Under the pieces are notes generated by a model. The model did not search any database, was not told where the DNA came from, and saw nothing but the letters and a program-made list of their open reading frames with translations. Below, piece by piece: positions 7,846 through 17,720 of a stretch of 64,000 nt of DNA. The stretch covers positions 96,934,871 to 96,998,870 of the forward strand of contig CM060695.1 in assembly GCA_030686995.1 (NCBI GenBank). Direction: 5' to 3'. Position numbers and translations under genes: made by a program. This DNA comes from Artemisia argyi (Eukaryota; Streptophyta; Magnoliopsida; Asterales; Asteraceae). How positions within the stretch are numbered: the stretch's first letter is position 1; every line of letters begins with the position of its first letter.

Positions 7846-9253
7846 TGATGCGTGGGAATTGCACCAGGCTTTACCTCTCAAGGGATCTTGAGAAGCTTAC
7901 AACCCCCACCAGGAAGTGTACCTGATCGTTGTAGTATAGTATAGTGACAAGTACCGGGGGATTGATCATTCAGCTTAGGAATAGTGTCGCTAGGATTAGA
8001 AAGCCTAAATACTAGTTCTAAGGGTGAGGGATGATTATTTTTGTATTTTTATATTTTTTAGAAAGAAATTAAATATCTCGGGTTTGAAGGATTTGGGCGG
8101 AATTAGTTGCTAATCAACTAACCCAATACTAAAGATGCAATCAAAATAAAATACTAGAAATAAAGATAAACTAAATTATACTAAAGTTGTGACCAATAAG
8201 TGGAGAAAATGTGTTTACTTAGATTTCACTACTCCCTAGACATCTTTTACACGTTAATTACTTGTTATAATTGCATGGATGACGGATCGTATTCCTTAAT
8301 ACCATTCATGGGGTGGCACACATAACTCCCCAATTCTATGAGCTCTTATCTCCTCCTACACCATGCCCAGCACAACTATAGGGATTGTAAACAGTGGCTC
8401 ATGCATTAAATACAACCAATAAAGACCTAGTGCACCTCGGTTCATGTTTCTTAAGACGTTCAAGCATGTTACCAATTGGAGATCTGCCAGTTTTCTTAAG
8501 CCTAACATATAAATCATTCATCCAAGACAAGAATAAACAAGTAATCAACACATAATTAACATCTAGGCTTCATTAGATCTAAGCAAACACAAGATAGATC
8601 TAGCCTAGCATGATGGAATTAAGATAAGAACAAGATATAGACAACCAACACATAGACATATTGATTGAATTAAAAGAACACTTATCTTAATTACAATGAA
8701 AGCTATCAAGGGTTTGGAACCCTTGAAAAACCTGTAAAAGTTGCACCAAAATCGTACTTAGGGTTTCTCCAAAACTTCTCTCTTTTTTAATGTGAAAATT
8801 AGAAAACTATATATAGAAAAATGGGTCTGACGGCGTCAAGACCAACATTGTGACGCCGTCACCTCGCCGCCAAAACTATTCTCGGACTGCCTTGATCTAC
8901 ATTTGACGCCGTCAAGACTTAATCATTTCCAGGCCGTCATGACTTTTTACTCTTGACGCCCTACCTTCGTGACGCCGTCAAATCTGTACTGGGTCGTCAT
9001 GGACTTGTGCTCTTGACGCCGTCAGAGAATTACTCTTGACGTCGTCACCTACTGTTCCCAGCATGGAAAATTAAGACTTTGGCGTTTTCTTCACTTTTAT
9101 GCTCCAAAAACGTCCGAATTGCTTCCTTTTCCAGATTTCTCTCCCAAAGTACCTAAAATCACAAAAGGAACGATTTAGGGCAATATTTGATCAAATAAAT
9201 TCGGATTCGGGCTTAAATGACCCCCTAAAAACGGATCATTTTTCGCCTCATCA
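7846..9253 (-). repeat. Element A 5' LTR
   Basis: This is a 1408-bp copy of 1247-2654. It carries the tRNA-Asp-like stretch at 7926-7955, the TATA box at 8807-8816 and the TGACGCCGTCA array at 8828-9047, one site altered to TGACGTCGTCA at 9037. It ends CATCA and is followed by ACCAC, the right copy of the target duplication. Confidence 0.95.
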
Positions 9254-9838
9254 ACCACATCCTTTTGTTGAAGACCTCAATGATCTTCCACCAAGATCAA
9301 CAAATCCACCACCTTTGACAAATCAAAACCCAAGGCCATTGTTTAACCAAAATGAGCCTTTTGTCCACAACCAACGACCACAACAAGAGTACCACCACCC
9401 AAAACCATTGTTGTTTCACCCTCTCTACAATGACATCCATGGTCCTCTATATGGAGAACCAAACTTTGAAAATCATGATCACCCAACTCCACCACATTCC
9501 CAATCCCAAACCTTTGAGTCTTTTTTCCTTCGTATGAGGAAATTCAAAGCATGGGTGAAAATCACCTCTATCAAGCAATGGAATTTCAAACCACCTTGCT
9601 TGACTCCATACCAAACCCATCCTCCAACCAAGAAACCAACACCAACCCACCACCATCAACATCATCAAACGACCCTTTTCTACCCACTCATCATCATGTT
9701 TGCTCACATTGTGAGCAAATGTTGAAAATGGGTGAAAGCATCAAGTTGTTGCTTCACAAATTTCAAGATGAAACCCGCTTTGCAATCCAACACGTCATAG
9801 AACGTTTGGATGCTCTTTCCCGCCCAAACAAATCCTAG
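9254..9838 (+). pseudogene. B ORF, C-terminal part (unknown function)
   Basis: This continues the frame cut at 1246. From 9259 it reads HPFVEDLNDLPPRST, rich in Pro, His and Asn, to about 9540. The neighbouring frame then continues (9551-9838, HVCSHCEQMLKMGESIKLLL, FQDETRFAIQHVIERLDAL) to a stop at 9836, so a frameshift near 9540 is likely. The last 40 residues could form an amphipathic helix. No domain is recognised; the protein probably belongs to a non-autonomous Copia element. Confidence 0.5.
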
Positions 9839-10382
9839 ACCACATTTGGAGGCCTTTTGCCCCATTTAGGAAAATAGGATTTTAGTTTTCTTTTATTTCT
9901 TGGTTATTTTTTTATCTTTTTTTTTTTTTGTTTTTAGAAGTAGGAAGATAGTTTTCATTTCTTGTCTTTAACTGTTGCAAAGTCACATTTTACTTGAAAT
10001 GACATCTTTTACTACTTTCTTACTTGCATTGTTGGTTGATCATATATGAGTTGTCATTGTGGTTGCATATTGTGTGGTGACTACAAGCTTGATTATATGT
10101 TATTATCACCAACTAACCATTTTTTTGTAGGTTCAAAATCCATGTTTCCCATCTTGGCACTCCTTTTAGGGGGAGTATCGACCAAGGGGGAGCACGTGCA
10201 TAGTTCTGCTTCGCTACTCTACTTTTTGTTTCGACAAAAAGGGGGAGAAACATATATTAACCTTTTCATCACTTAAGTAAAACAAGTTTAATATAACATT
10301 TTTTTTATGTCTTAAACACTAAAATTTTGTGAGTTACTTAAAAACAAAGTTTAGGTTTTGTCATCAACAAAAAAGGGGAGAT
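9839..10382 (+). other. Element B 3' non-coding region with several polypurine tracts
   Basis: It is AT-rich with no gene. Purine tracts TAGGGGGAG (10168), AAGGGGGAG (10182), AAAAAGGGGGAG (10235) and AAAAAAGGGGAGAT (10369-10382) occur in series, the last directly before the 3' LTR. Multiple polypurine tracts before the 3' LTR are a known feature of Sirevirus-type Copia elements. Confidence 0.6.
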
Positions 10383-11494
10383 CGTTAATAAAAATATCGC
10401 CTAAAAACGTTATTTATATTTTACGATCTTTGCTAAGTTTTGTTAACGACAAAATGTAAACTTTAGTTTCTAAGTAAAACTTAATTTTAGTTTAAAGACT
10501 TGCATAATTAGACATTTGCTACATTTTACATTTCACATAAAACACAACACTTTTTATATTTCTTAAAATAGAAGAATGTTAACATCACATCATACATTTA
10601 TGGTAAGCTTGTGTGTTTGACTTACCATAACCTCTTACACATTTTTGGAAGCTTTCTTCTTTTGCTTCAATGTGTTTGACTAGGGTTTAGTTGATTTGAC
10701 TTTGGTTGGTTTGAATGATTTATTGCAAAACCAACTGCAAGCCTGGCGGAACCCTGGGGGTACACGGGCGGAACCCATCTGAGGGTTCCGCCGTATCCGC
10801 CAGACCTGCAGAAGGTCTTGCTATAAATACCAAGCCATATGTTTGAATTTTGGCTTTATCACTCTACATTACATTTTCACACACATACATTCATATCATT
10901 CATCTAACTCTTTAACATTTCATTTTGATGTGAAGTTTCTTTTATAGCAAAGAAGTTCACAAGTTCATATAAAGTTACAAGTATTCAACACAACGTTGTA
11001 AGACTTGTTAGCTTAGCATTGTGTAGACATCGTGTAGTTTACATTTCATTTGATTGTGTGTTTTCAGTGGTGATCGGTTAGTATTTTAGTCCTCAAAATA
11101 CAAAGTGTGACGGGAGTTGTTGTACCCTTGTAAAAGAACTAACGGGAGTGGTTGTACCCTTGTAAAAGAACTCGACATCTAGCTTAGTGTCGGTAAACGT
11201 GTATAAGCGACGTGTAAGGTTTTCTCCGCCGGTGAAAGGAGCTTGTTGACTAGTGAAAGAAACTCTTGAGTTGGATACTCGGGGCGTGGACGTAGGGCAA
11301 GGAAAAAGAGTCCTTGTAGCCAAACCACGATAAATACTCGTATTGTGCTTTGATTGTTTCTTTCTTTATACTTGCATGTTATATATTGTGTTTGTGTTCA
11401 TATCTTTTATTAAACGGAAAGTTTCAAAAGATAATTAAACAAGTTTAAAGTTTTTAAATGGTAAACTATTCAACCCCCCTTCTAGTTTTCCACA
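10383..11494 (+). repeat. Element B 3' LTR (Copia type)
   Basis: It starts right after the tract AAAAAAGGGGAGAT with CGTTAATAAAA (TG expected, CG seen) and ends TTTTCCACA at 11494 (or two bases earlier). U3 holds the GGGTTCCGCC cluster (10743-10803) and a TATA box CTATAAATAC at 10821-10830. Downstream are a 32-bp unit repeated twice (11110-11172) and a pyrimidine-rich end CAACCCCCCTTCTAG typical of Copia U5. About 1.1 kb. Confidence 0.7.
10743..10830 (+). promoter_or_regulatory. GGGTTCCGCC words and TATA box of element B LTR
   Basis: GGCGGAACCC, GGCGGAACCC again and CTGAGGGTTCCGCC form inverted GC-rich words (10745-10803), followed 18 bases later by CTATAAATACC. The 14-mer CTGAGGGTTCCGCC also occurs inside the element at 383-396. 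Confidence 0.65.
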
Positions 11495-11758
11495 AACTGT
11501 TTTCTGGTGAAACCTTGTTGAGTTTCTTTGGAAATCAGTTTTTAATTAAACAGATTTAATTTACAGATATGGATTACATATCTATAACATTTTAAGCAGT
11601 TGTTCTTATCAGTTTATATCGAAACCAAGATTGAGTTTCTACTAAACTGATTTACTAGATCCATCGAAACCAAGATAGAGTTTCGTTGGATCAGATGAGG
11701 TACAAGTAGATACGGATTTACAATAGTTTGTTTAACTGTTTGTGTTTGATCTTTCAAG
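11495..11758 (+). other. Element D leader upstream of gag
   Basis: This is a non-coding leader of the Copia element D. It holds a short direct repeat, ATCGAAACCAAGAT(A)GAGTTTC, at about 11618 and 11661. The 5' LTR and PBS of D are not seen; element B appears to have inserted in front of this leader. Confidence 0.45.
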
Positions 11759-12778
11759 ATGACAATTGACGCTACTCCTGTGAATACTACTGTGAATGTA
11801 CATGGTGCTCCAGTTACCAACACGGTTGCAAATCATGCTGAAAAACCAGAGAAATTCAATGGGCTGAATTTTAAGAGGTGGCAACAGAAGATGTTCTTCT
11901 ATAACACAACTTTGAACCTCGCGCGGTTCTTAAAAGAGAATCCACCTAACGTGGAACCTCTTGCAGAAGGTCAATCCTCTAATCAACAGGCTGTTCAAGC
12001 CTTGGAAGCATGGAAACATTCAGATTTTTTATGTCACAACTATGTTCTGAATGGTTTGGTGGACTCTTTGTACAACGTGTACAGCAAGACCAAGACTGCT
12101 AAAGAATTATGGGAGTCATTGGAACGAAAGTACAAAACTAAGGATGCTGGTACAAAGAAGTTCGTGGTAGCTCGTTTTTTAGATTACAAGATGGATGATT
12201 CAAAGAACGTGATGAGTCAGGTTCAAGATTTGCAGGTTTTGCTACACGACATTCATGCTGAGGGAATGACTTTTAGTGAAACTTTTCAAGTTGCTGCTAT
12301 CATTGAAAAGTTACCTCCAAGCTGGGTAGAATTCAAGAACTACCTGAAGTATAAGAGAAAGGAGATGAGTGTTGAAGACTTGGTTGTTCGTCTTCGTATT
12401 GAAGAGGACAACAAGCTAGTTCAGAAAAACGCTTATACGCCTGATTCTGCCAAGCCAAATATGATTGAGCATGCTTCGTCATCTTCAAAGTCTCATGTTA
12501 AGGGAAAAGGAAAAGGCAAAGGAAATAATGACAAGAAGAGCAAAGGGAAGTCTGAGTACATTGCTCCTAAAGCTGCAATTGTGAAACAGAAGTTCCAAGG
12601 GGTGTGTTTCAACTGTGACCAGCCAGGTCATCGTGCTGCTAACTGTAAGATGCTGAAGCGGGTGACTCCACGCCAGGCTAATATGGTGAATGATAATATG
12701 GACATGATTGCTATGGTGTCCGATGTCATTGCCATGATCTCTGAAGTTAACCTGGTAGGTTCCAACAACATGGAATAG
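11759..12778 (+). CDS. Copia gag polyprotein (element D)
   Basis: This is a 339-residue gag with the UBN2-type capsid region: [18 protein letters not shown] near residue 35, [19 protein letters not shown] near 120, [16 protein letters not shown] near 160. After a Lys/Gly-rich linker comes a canonical zinc knuckle [14 protein letters not shown] (C-x2-C-x4-H-x4-C, about 12604-12645). It stops at TAG 12776-12778, and the protease that should follow in frame is broken at once by a small deletion, so the gene is part of a dead element although this frame is clean. Confidence 0.85.
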   Translation: MTIDATPVNTTVNVHGAPVTNTVANHAEKPEKFNGLNFKRWQQKMFFYNTTLNLARFLKENPPNVEPLAEGQSSNQQAVQALEAWKHSDFLCHNYVLNGLVDSLYNVYSKTKTAKELWESLERKYKTKDAGTKKFVVARFLDYKMDDSKNVMSQVQDLQVLLHDIHAEGMTFSETFQVAAIIEKLPPSWVEFKNYLKYKRKEMSVEDLVVRLRIEEDNKLVQKNAYTPDSAKPNMIEHASSSSKSHVKGKGKGKGNNDKKSKGKSEYIAPKAAIVKQKFQGVCFNCDQPGHRAANCKMLKRVTPRQANMVNDNMDMIAMVSDVIAMISEVNLVGSNNME

Positions 12779-12879
12779 TGGGTTGTACTGGGGCTACTCG
12801 TCATGTGTGTAGTGATAAGAGTATGTTTCAATCTTTCAGAGCGATTAACAATGGAGATAAGTTGTACATGGGCAACTCT

Positions 12880-13011
12880 GCAACTACTGATATCAAGGGT
12901 GAAGGAGATGTAATCTTGAAGATGACATCCAAGAAAGAGCTCAAGTTGACTAATGTCTTGTATGTTATAGAGATTCGCAAGAATCTTGTGTCTGGTTAGT
13001 TGTTGAACAAG
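12880..13011 (+). repeat. Inverted repeat, left arm (132 bp)
   Basis: This arm pairs with 13024-13155 in reverse complement over the full 132 bases with about 6 mismatches, leaving a 12-base spacer. It is the forward copy of the Copia protease segment ([20 protein letters not shown]). Confidence 0.9.
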
Positions 13012-13023
13012 TTTGGTTTTCGT

Positions 13024-13155
13024 CTTGTTCAACAACCAACTAGACACAAGATTCTTGAGAATCTCTAGAACATACAAGACATTACTCAACTTGAGCTCTT
13101 TCTTGGATGTCATCTTCAAGATTACATCTCCTTCACCCTTGATATCAGCAGTTGC
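13024..13155 (-). repeat. Inverted repeat, right arm (132 bp)
   Basis: This is an inverted copy of 12880-13011; on the minus strand it encodes the same protease segment ([20 protein letters not shown]) with different substitutions. A transcript through both arms would form a long hairpin. Confidence 0.9.
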
Positions 13156-14000
13156 CCTGAATGGTATGTTTAAGCTCAATGTAATGGTTGTTAAGAATGA
13201 TATCAATAAAATGAATTCTTCTACTTACTTGATTGAGTCTTCTAATATGTGGCATGGCCGTCTTGGACATGCAAATTTTAATTCAATGCATCGTTTGATT
13301 AAATTTAATTGCATACCTAATTTCCATATTGACTCAAAATATAAATGTGAAACTTGTGTTGAAGCCAAACTTCCAGAGCATCTTTCAAATCGGTTGAACG
13401 AAAAACCAAACCAGATGATATGATACACACTGACATATGTGATTTAAAATCACTACCCATAAAAGGTTGCAATAAGTACTTTATCACGTTTATCGATGAT
13501 TGTACAAAGTATTGCTACGTTTACTTGTTAAAAAGTAAAGACGAAGCTATAGATAAGTTTTTCCTATACAAAAACGAAGTTGAGAATCAACTTAATAAGA
13601 AAATCAAGTTTGTATGAAGTGATAGAGGAGGTGAATATGTGTCTTCATTTGCTGATTTATGTGCTAAACATGGAATTAGACACGAATTCACTGCTCCTTA
13701 TTCACCTCAACAAAACGGTATTGCTGAAAGGAAGAACCGTACCTTGAAGGAAATGGTTAATGCCATGTTGATAAGTTTTGGTTTAAGCCAGGACATGTGG
13801 GGGGAAGCCATTCTAACGGCTACTTATCTTTTAAATAAGATACCTCGTAAGGAAAAAGAAGAGACCCCTTATGAACTATGGATGGGAAGAAAACCATCAT
13901 ATGAGTACTTACGAGTGTAGGGGTGATCGGTTCCAAATGGTCAACTTAAATCAACCAAAGATATTGGTCAACTAGAGTCAAACAGCTCGGGCCAATGCTC

Positions 14001-14040
14001 CGTGGAGTACAGTGTATCCCCGGGTCGTTATGTCCCAACG
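14001..14040 (+). other. U5 motif of element E resembling tRNA-Asp 5' half (weak)
   Basis: GTGGAGTACAGTG then TATCCCCGGGTCGTTATG begins about 80 bases inside the LTR, the same offset as the tRNA-Asp-like stretch in A. The match to GTAGTATAGTG...TATTCCC is only partial and would not be called alone. Confidence 0.3.
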
Positions 14041-14861
14041 AGGCGTGCAATTGTAATAAGACGAATCTGTGATCGGGCGATTTTGAATAAGGAAAAGGAT
14101 CTGATTTGATTATACTATGGAAATATAAAAGAAAAATAGCTTAAACAAGCTATATTAACAATAACGTGAAACCAAGTTATCTAAAAACGTATTTAAAATT
14201 GAAAACGTACGTTTAAATCAAATAAATGTAAACGTAAAAAAATAAAAAGTGAAATGTGAGCAATAATAATCCCACGGATATGAAAATTACTTTTCTAGAA
14301 TCCTAATGATAAAAGAAAATTTTAGAAAAAAGAAAATTATTATTTTTTTAGACTTTTTAATTAATTATTATTAATTAATTACTAATTATTAACTATTTAA
14401 ACTAATTTAAATGGCAAACTACAACTAATGACGATGAATATTAAGCTAAGAATATGATAATAAAAAGACTTAACAAGCATAATACGAATAATCAAATATA
14501 ATATTAAACTAAGTTTCTAAGCTAAAAATGATAAAAAGTTAAGAGAATGAGACCCGGTGATTTATACGAGAGAATTACCATCCGATCTTATAAACTTAAA
14601 TAAATTATTAATATTTATTTCCTTATTAACTTTAATTTTGTTAATTAGTTAAATAAAGTTTAAAGCTTTATTAACTAAATAACTTAATAAAAGTTATTAA
14701 AGTTGTAAACTTTAATGATTTTTAAACTTATAAGACCCTTAAGCTCCATGCCTTAGGCCGCGAAAGATAAGAAAACAAAGAAAATAAAAACTTCGTAAGG
14801 GTTAGTACAAAACCTAATGAATAATAATTTATAAGCAATAATATAAAAAGCTAAATTACTA

Positions 14862-14969
14862 GGACTAGTATTAAAACTAGAATGGATTGGACTAGTGTTA
14901 AGACTAGAATAGATCGGACTAGTATTAAAGCTAGAATAGATCGGACTAGTGTTAAAACTAGAATAATTA
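14862..14969. repeat. 27-bp tandem repeat, 4 units, in element E
   Basis: Four units begin with GGACTAGT(A/G)TTAA and end GAATAGATC or a variant, at 14862, 14889, 14916 and 14943. They are diverged at a few positions. They create short frames on both strands that are not genes. Confidence 0.8.
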
Positions 14970-15145
14970 CTAAACAAAAGGAACGAAAAATAAAAAGACA
15001 AACTAATCTTAATAGAAAAAATCATAGCCACCAAACTCTCTCAAGGAGATATGTTTACGAAAAGTAAACTAATTTGGATATTAAGGTCAAAGATTTAAAA
15101 ATATAAAGATTTTATAACAAGCAAAATGAAAATTTAAATAACTAA

Positions 15146-15275
<130 letters not shown>

Positions 15276-15650
15276 AAAACACAAAACTTTATAAGAAGAA
15301 AGAGGTGGATAAGAGTGTGTGTGACAATATGTAAAACAATATTTTACAACTACACCATCATAAAAACTCTTTATTTCACATTCCTTTTTATAAATATTTT
15401 GTAAACTTTAAAGATTAAATGAAGAAATAAAGAAGAATTAGATGAAAGAAAGATTGATTGCAAGGAAATAAATTTAAACTTAACAATAATTTTATAAAGT
15501 TTAATACAATAATTTCTTAAACATAAGCTAGAAATAAACAGAAAGATAAATAAGCTAAAAGCACTTAGAATAAAAGAACTGTAAGTGCTACTACAATAAA
15601 TAAAAGAGTGCGTGAAAAATAAATGTGAAGGAAAAATTCTTGCTACTATA

Positions 15651-15973
15651 AGGGCACTGGCAACCCACTCGGCAAAAGGCATTGGCAAGCCTTGCCGATC
15701 GGCAAGGTGGATTGCCACCTCCACGGTTAGCATGTTTCGGCAGCTTCAGTAGCAAGATGTACCGATTCGGTATGGAGAAATCCAAGAAAAAAGTATCCGT
15801 TGCCCATTTAATTATGAATAAATAAAATTAAAAAATACAATTAGTTTTTTTGGTACCAAGAATGCCACTAAAAAATGATGTTGGGGTATGTTGTGGTATG
15901 AAATGTGTTGTGAACATCTTATTGGTTGATTTTGTTTAATCTTGAGGCAAGGTGAGGCAAGGTTGCCACCCCT
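15651..15973. mobile_element. hAT-like MITE in element E
   Basis: The ends are imperfect terminal inverted repeats, AGGGCACTGGCAACC on the left and the reverse complement of AGGGGTGGCAACC on the right, close to the CAGGGGTGGCAA ends common in plant hAT elements. The interior is rich in the subterminal word GGCAAGG/CCTTGCC and includes a perfect 18-bp palindrome at 15690-15707. It has no transposase. The 8-bp target duplication could not be settled; ACTATA flanks both sides with an offset. Confidence 0.55.
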
Positions 15974-16037
15974 AAAAACTATATGTGTGAGAAAATTGAT
16001 GAAAAAGAAAACTATCTCTACATCTTGGATCTTCGAG

Positions 16038-16049
16038 CTATATTTATAG
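16038..16049 (-). promoter_or_regulatory. TATA box of element E, split by J
   Basis: CTATATTTATAG is interrupted at its edge: the solo LTR J inserted here and duplicated TATAG (16045-16049 and 18531-18535). Confidence 0.5.
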
Positions 16050-16808
16050 TGTAGAACCGTAGAGGGGGGGTGAATACGGTTTCCTCGGCTTTTTAGATGT
16101 TTAAAAACTTTAAGCCTCAAAGAAACCAAGTGGTTGTGTAATCAATCCAAACATCCACAAACACAAACAAAATACCACGATATATACTGGTTCGGGATGG
16201 GGGGTTTATACCATCCGTACGTCCAGTTGCGAATCCGCGACTCCGATACTATTCACTAGTATAATCCTTTTGGTAGACTACAAACCATTACAATTCACTT
16301 CACCGATATTCACCGATATCGATGCTCACAAAGAAGGAGTTACTCACCAACGGTATTCCGCCCTCGGAAACCACCCAAAAGAATCTCACGATTCGAATTT
16401 ACCTAAGGATCATAAAGATCACTACCAAGACTTCCACCCGGAAGTATCAAACCCCAACTAGATCCCCCAACAATCTAGGCTTGGTCACCAAGACATAAGA
16501 CTTCCCTTACAAACAATTGAATGAATGAATATATGTTTGTTCAACCAAGTCCTAACCTAACCTAGAGACTCGATTGTAATAGAAAAGGGTAAAGATAAGA
16601 AGACCCTCGACACAATCACAAGAGTGGATTAGGTTCTTGTGATTCTTCCCTTGCAAAGATATGTGTTCTTCCAAAGATGTTAGTGTGAAAAATCAAGAAC
16701 ACAAGATTAGAGATAGAGAGATTGAGAGATTTGAGTGTTTTTAGAGAGAAAGAATCTAGAGAGAAAGAATAATGGCAAGGGGTGAGGAATACAAGAGGCA
16801 AGGCATGG

Positions 16809-16890
16809 TATTTATAGGCAAAGACCCAACTTGGGAATATTTTATCGAGGCCGGCGCGTCACCCACGTGTTGACGCGTGGGAGGCACGCC
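16809..16890 (-). promoter_or_regulatory. TATA box and GC-rich word of LTR J
   Basis: On the minus strand a GC-rich module (16849-16890, containing GGCGCGTCA, a CACGTG G-box core and TTGACGCGTGGG on the plus strand) is followed about 35 bases later by TATAAATACC. A second GC-rich copy, GGCGCGTCACCCACGCGTTG, lies at 18378 near the start of U3. Confidence 0.6.
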
Positions 16891-17159
16891 AGACACCCAG
16901 GAAAATATTCCCGAGGCTTTGGGTGTTTGGCATTATAAATGCCTTACCTTGCTAAACCCCCAATTGTACTTCACACTAAACCTTAACATTAATCATTCTA
17001 AGGTTTACCAACTCAAATAGCCAATTTGGAAATCATTTGTGAAGTGATTAAAGAGAAACCAAATTACCAAGGGTTTAAAGTGTAGATAGGGTAATTTGGA
17101 AGGGGTAGAAGTGTATCTCCTCACATGGCATAGAAAAGAGAGAAAGAATATGCCAAGGA

Positions 17160-17720
17160 ATATTCCAATGCTTGGGGGGGAAGAATGTGATGGAGGGTTG
17201 AGATGAAATGGTTTGAATTGGATGGCTAGGATCAAAGGGAGCCTCCCTTGGTTTTCAAACAATTTGGCATGTGGAGCATTGTGGATGGATGAGATGATCT
17301 CATTTGGAATGGATGGCTAAGATCAAGTATGCCTAGGTTAGGGTTAAAGAGGATATTCCAAGGAATATGCTTTGCTTGGCGGGAAAGGAGAAATGGAGGG
17401 TTGAGATGGTTTCATTTGAATTGGATGGTGGAGATCAAAAGCATGTGGTGGTATAGGGAAGAGGGATTGGATGGATGGTTGAGATGTGTTTGATTTGAAT
17501 TCAATGGTTGAGATCAAGCCCATGTGGTGATATAGAGATGAGGGGTTGGATGGATGGTTGTGATGTGTTGTAATTTGAAATCAATGGCTAGGATGAGAGG
17601 AGCCATATTAGGGTTTCCAACAATTGGCATGTGTTGAAAATGAAGGGTTGAGATGTGTTGTAAGGGATTGGATGGTTGAGATGTAGTGTGTAAGGGAATA
17701 TGTAAGGGTGTAAGAGATTG
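17160..17720. repeat. Degenerate tandem array in LTR J
   Basis: A loose unit of about 80-120 bases built from GGATGG(T/C)T(G/A)(A/G)GAT and TTTGAATTGGATGG recurs at least six times. The LTR of F has the counterpart on the plus strand (35830-36620), rich in CAAATTCAAAT and CTCAACCCTTCAT. Unit boundaries are not sharp. Confidence 0.5.

Larger units (their letters stand above)
1247..9253 (-). mobile_element. Element A: complete non-autonomous Athila-like LTR retrotransposon
   Basis: The element is 8007 bp, bounded by TGATGC...CATCA and flanked by the 5-bp target duplication ACCAC (1242-1246 and 9254-9258). LTRs are 1247-2654 and 7846-9253, 1408 bp each, with about 17 differences by eye (about 1.2 percent), so insertion is recent. 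The PBS lies left of the right LTR and the PPT right of the left LTR, so the element reads on the minus strand. It encodes one intact gag-protease ORF (7683 to 5152) but no RT, RNase H or integrase in any frame. It must be mobilised in trans. It sits inside the ORF of element B. Confidence 0.93.
12778..13923 (+). pseudogene. Copia protease and integrase N-terminal part, broken (element D)
   Basis: The protease remnant TGATRHVC is at 12784, but the codons for the catalytic Asp side are lost in a short deletion that also shifts the frame. An inverted duplication replaces part of the protease and spacer (12880-13155). Integrase resumes at about 13190: GAG_pre-integrase WHGRLGHANF and CETC (13249-13360), then the core with HTDICDL (13426), SDRGGEY (13619, just after a TGA at 13615) and NGIAERKNR (13717), so all three catalytic acids are still recognisable. 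The frame is cut by the solo LTR E after SYEYLRV and resumes at 19363. Confidence 0.8.

Noticed and set aside
10383..11494. This LTR as the 5' LTR of Copia element D
   Set aside because: A polypurine tract precedes it, no PBS follows, and it does not resemble the 3' LTR of D at 21754-22811, so it belongs to B.
12628..13206. 192-codon minus-strand frame as a gene
   Set aside because: It arises because the right arm of the inverted duplication presents Copia protease sequence on the minus strand.
13916..13923. TGTAGGGG as the left end of element E
   Set aside because: TGAT at 13924 matches the TGAT...ATCA termini of A and C and gives an AGGGG/GGGGG flank, a better target duplication than ACGAG/GGGGG.
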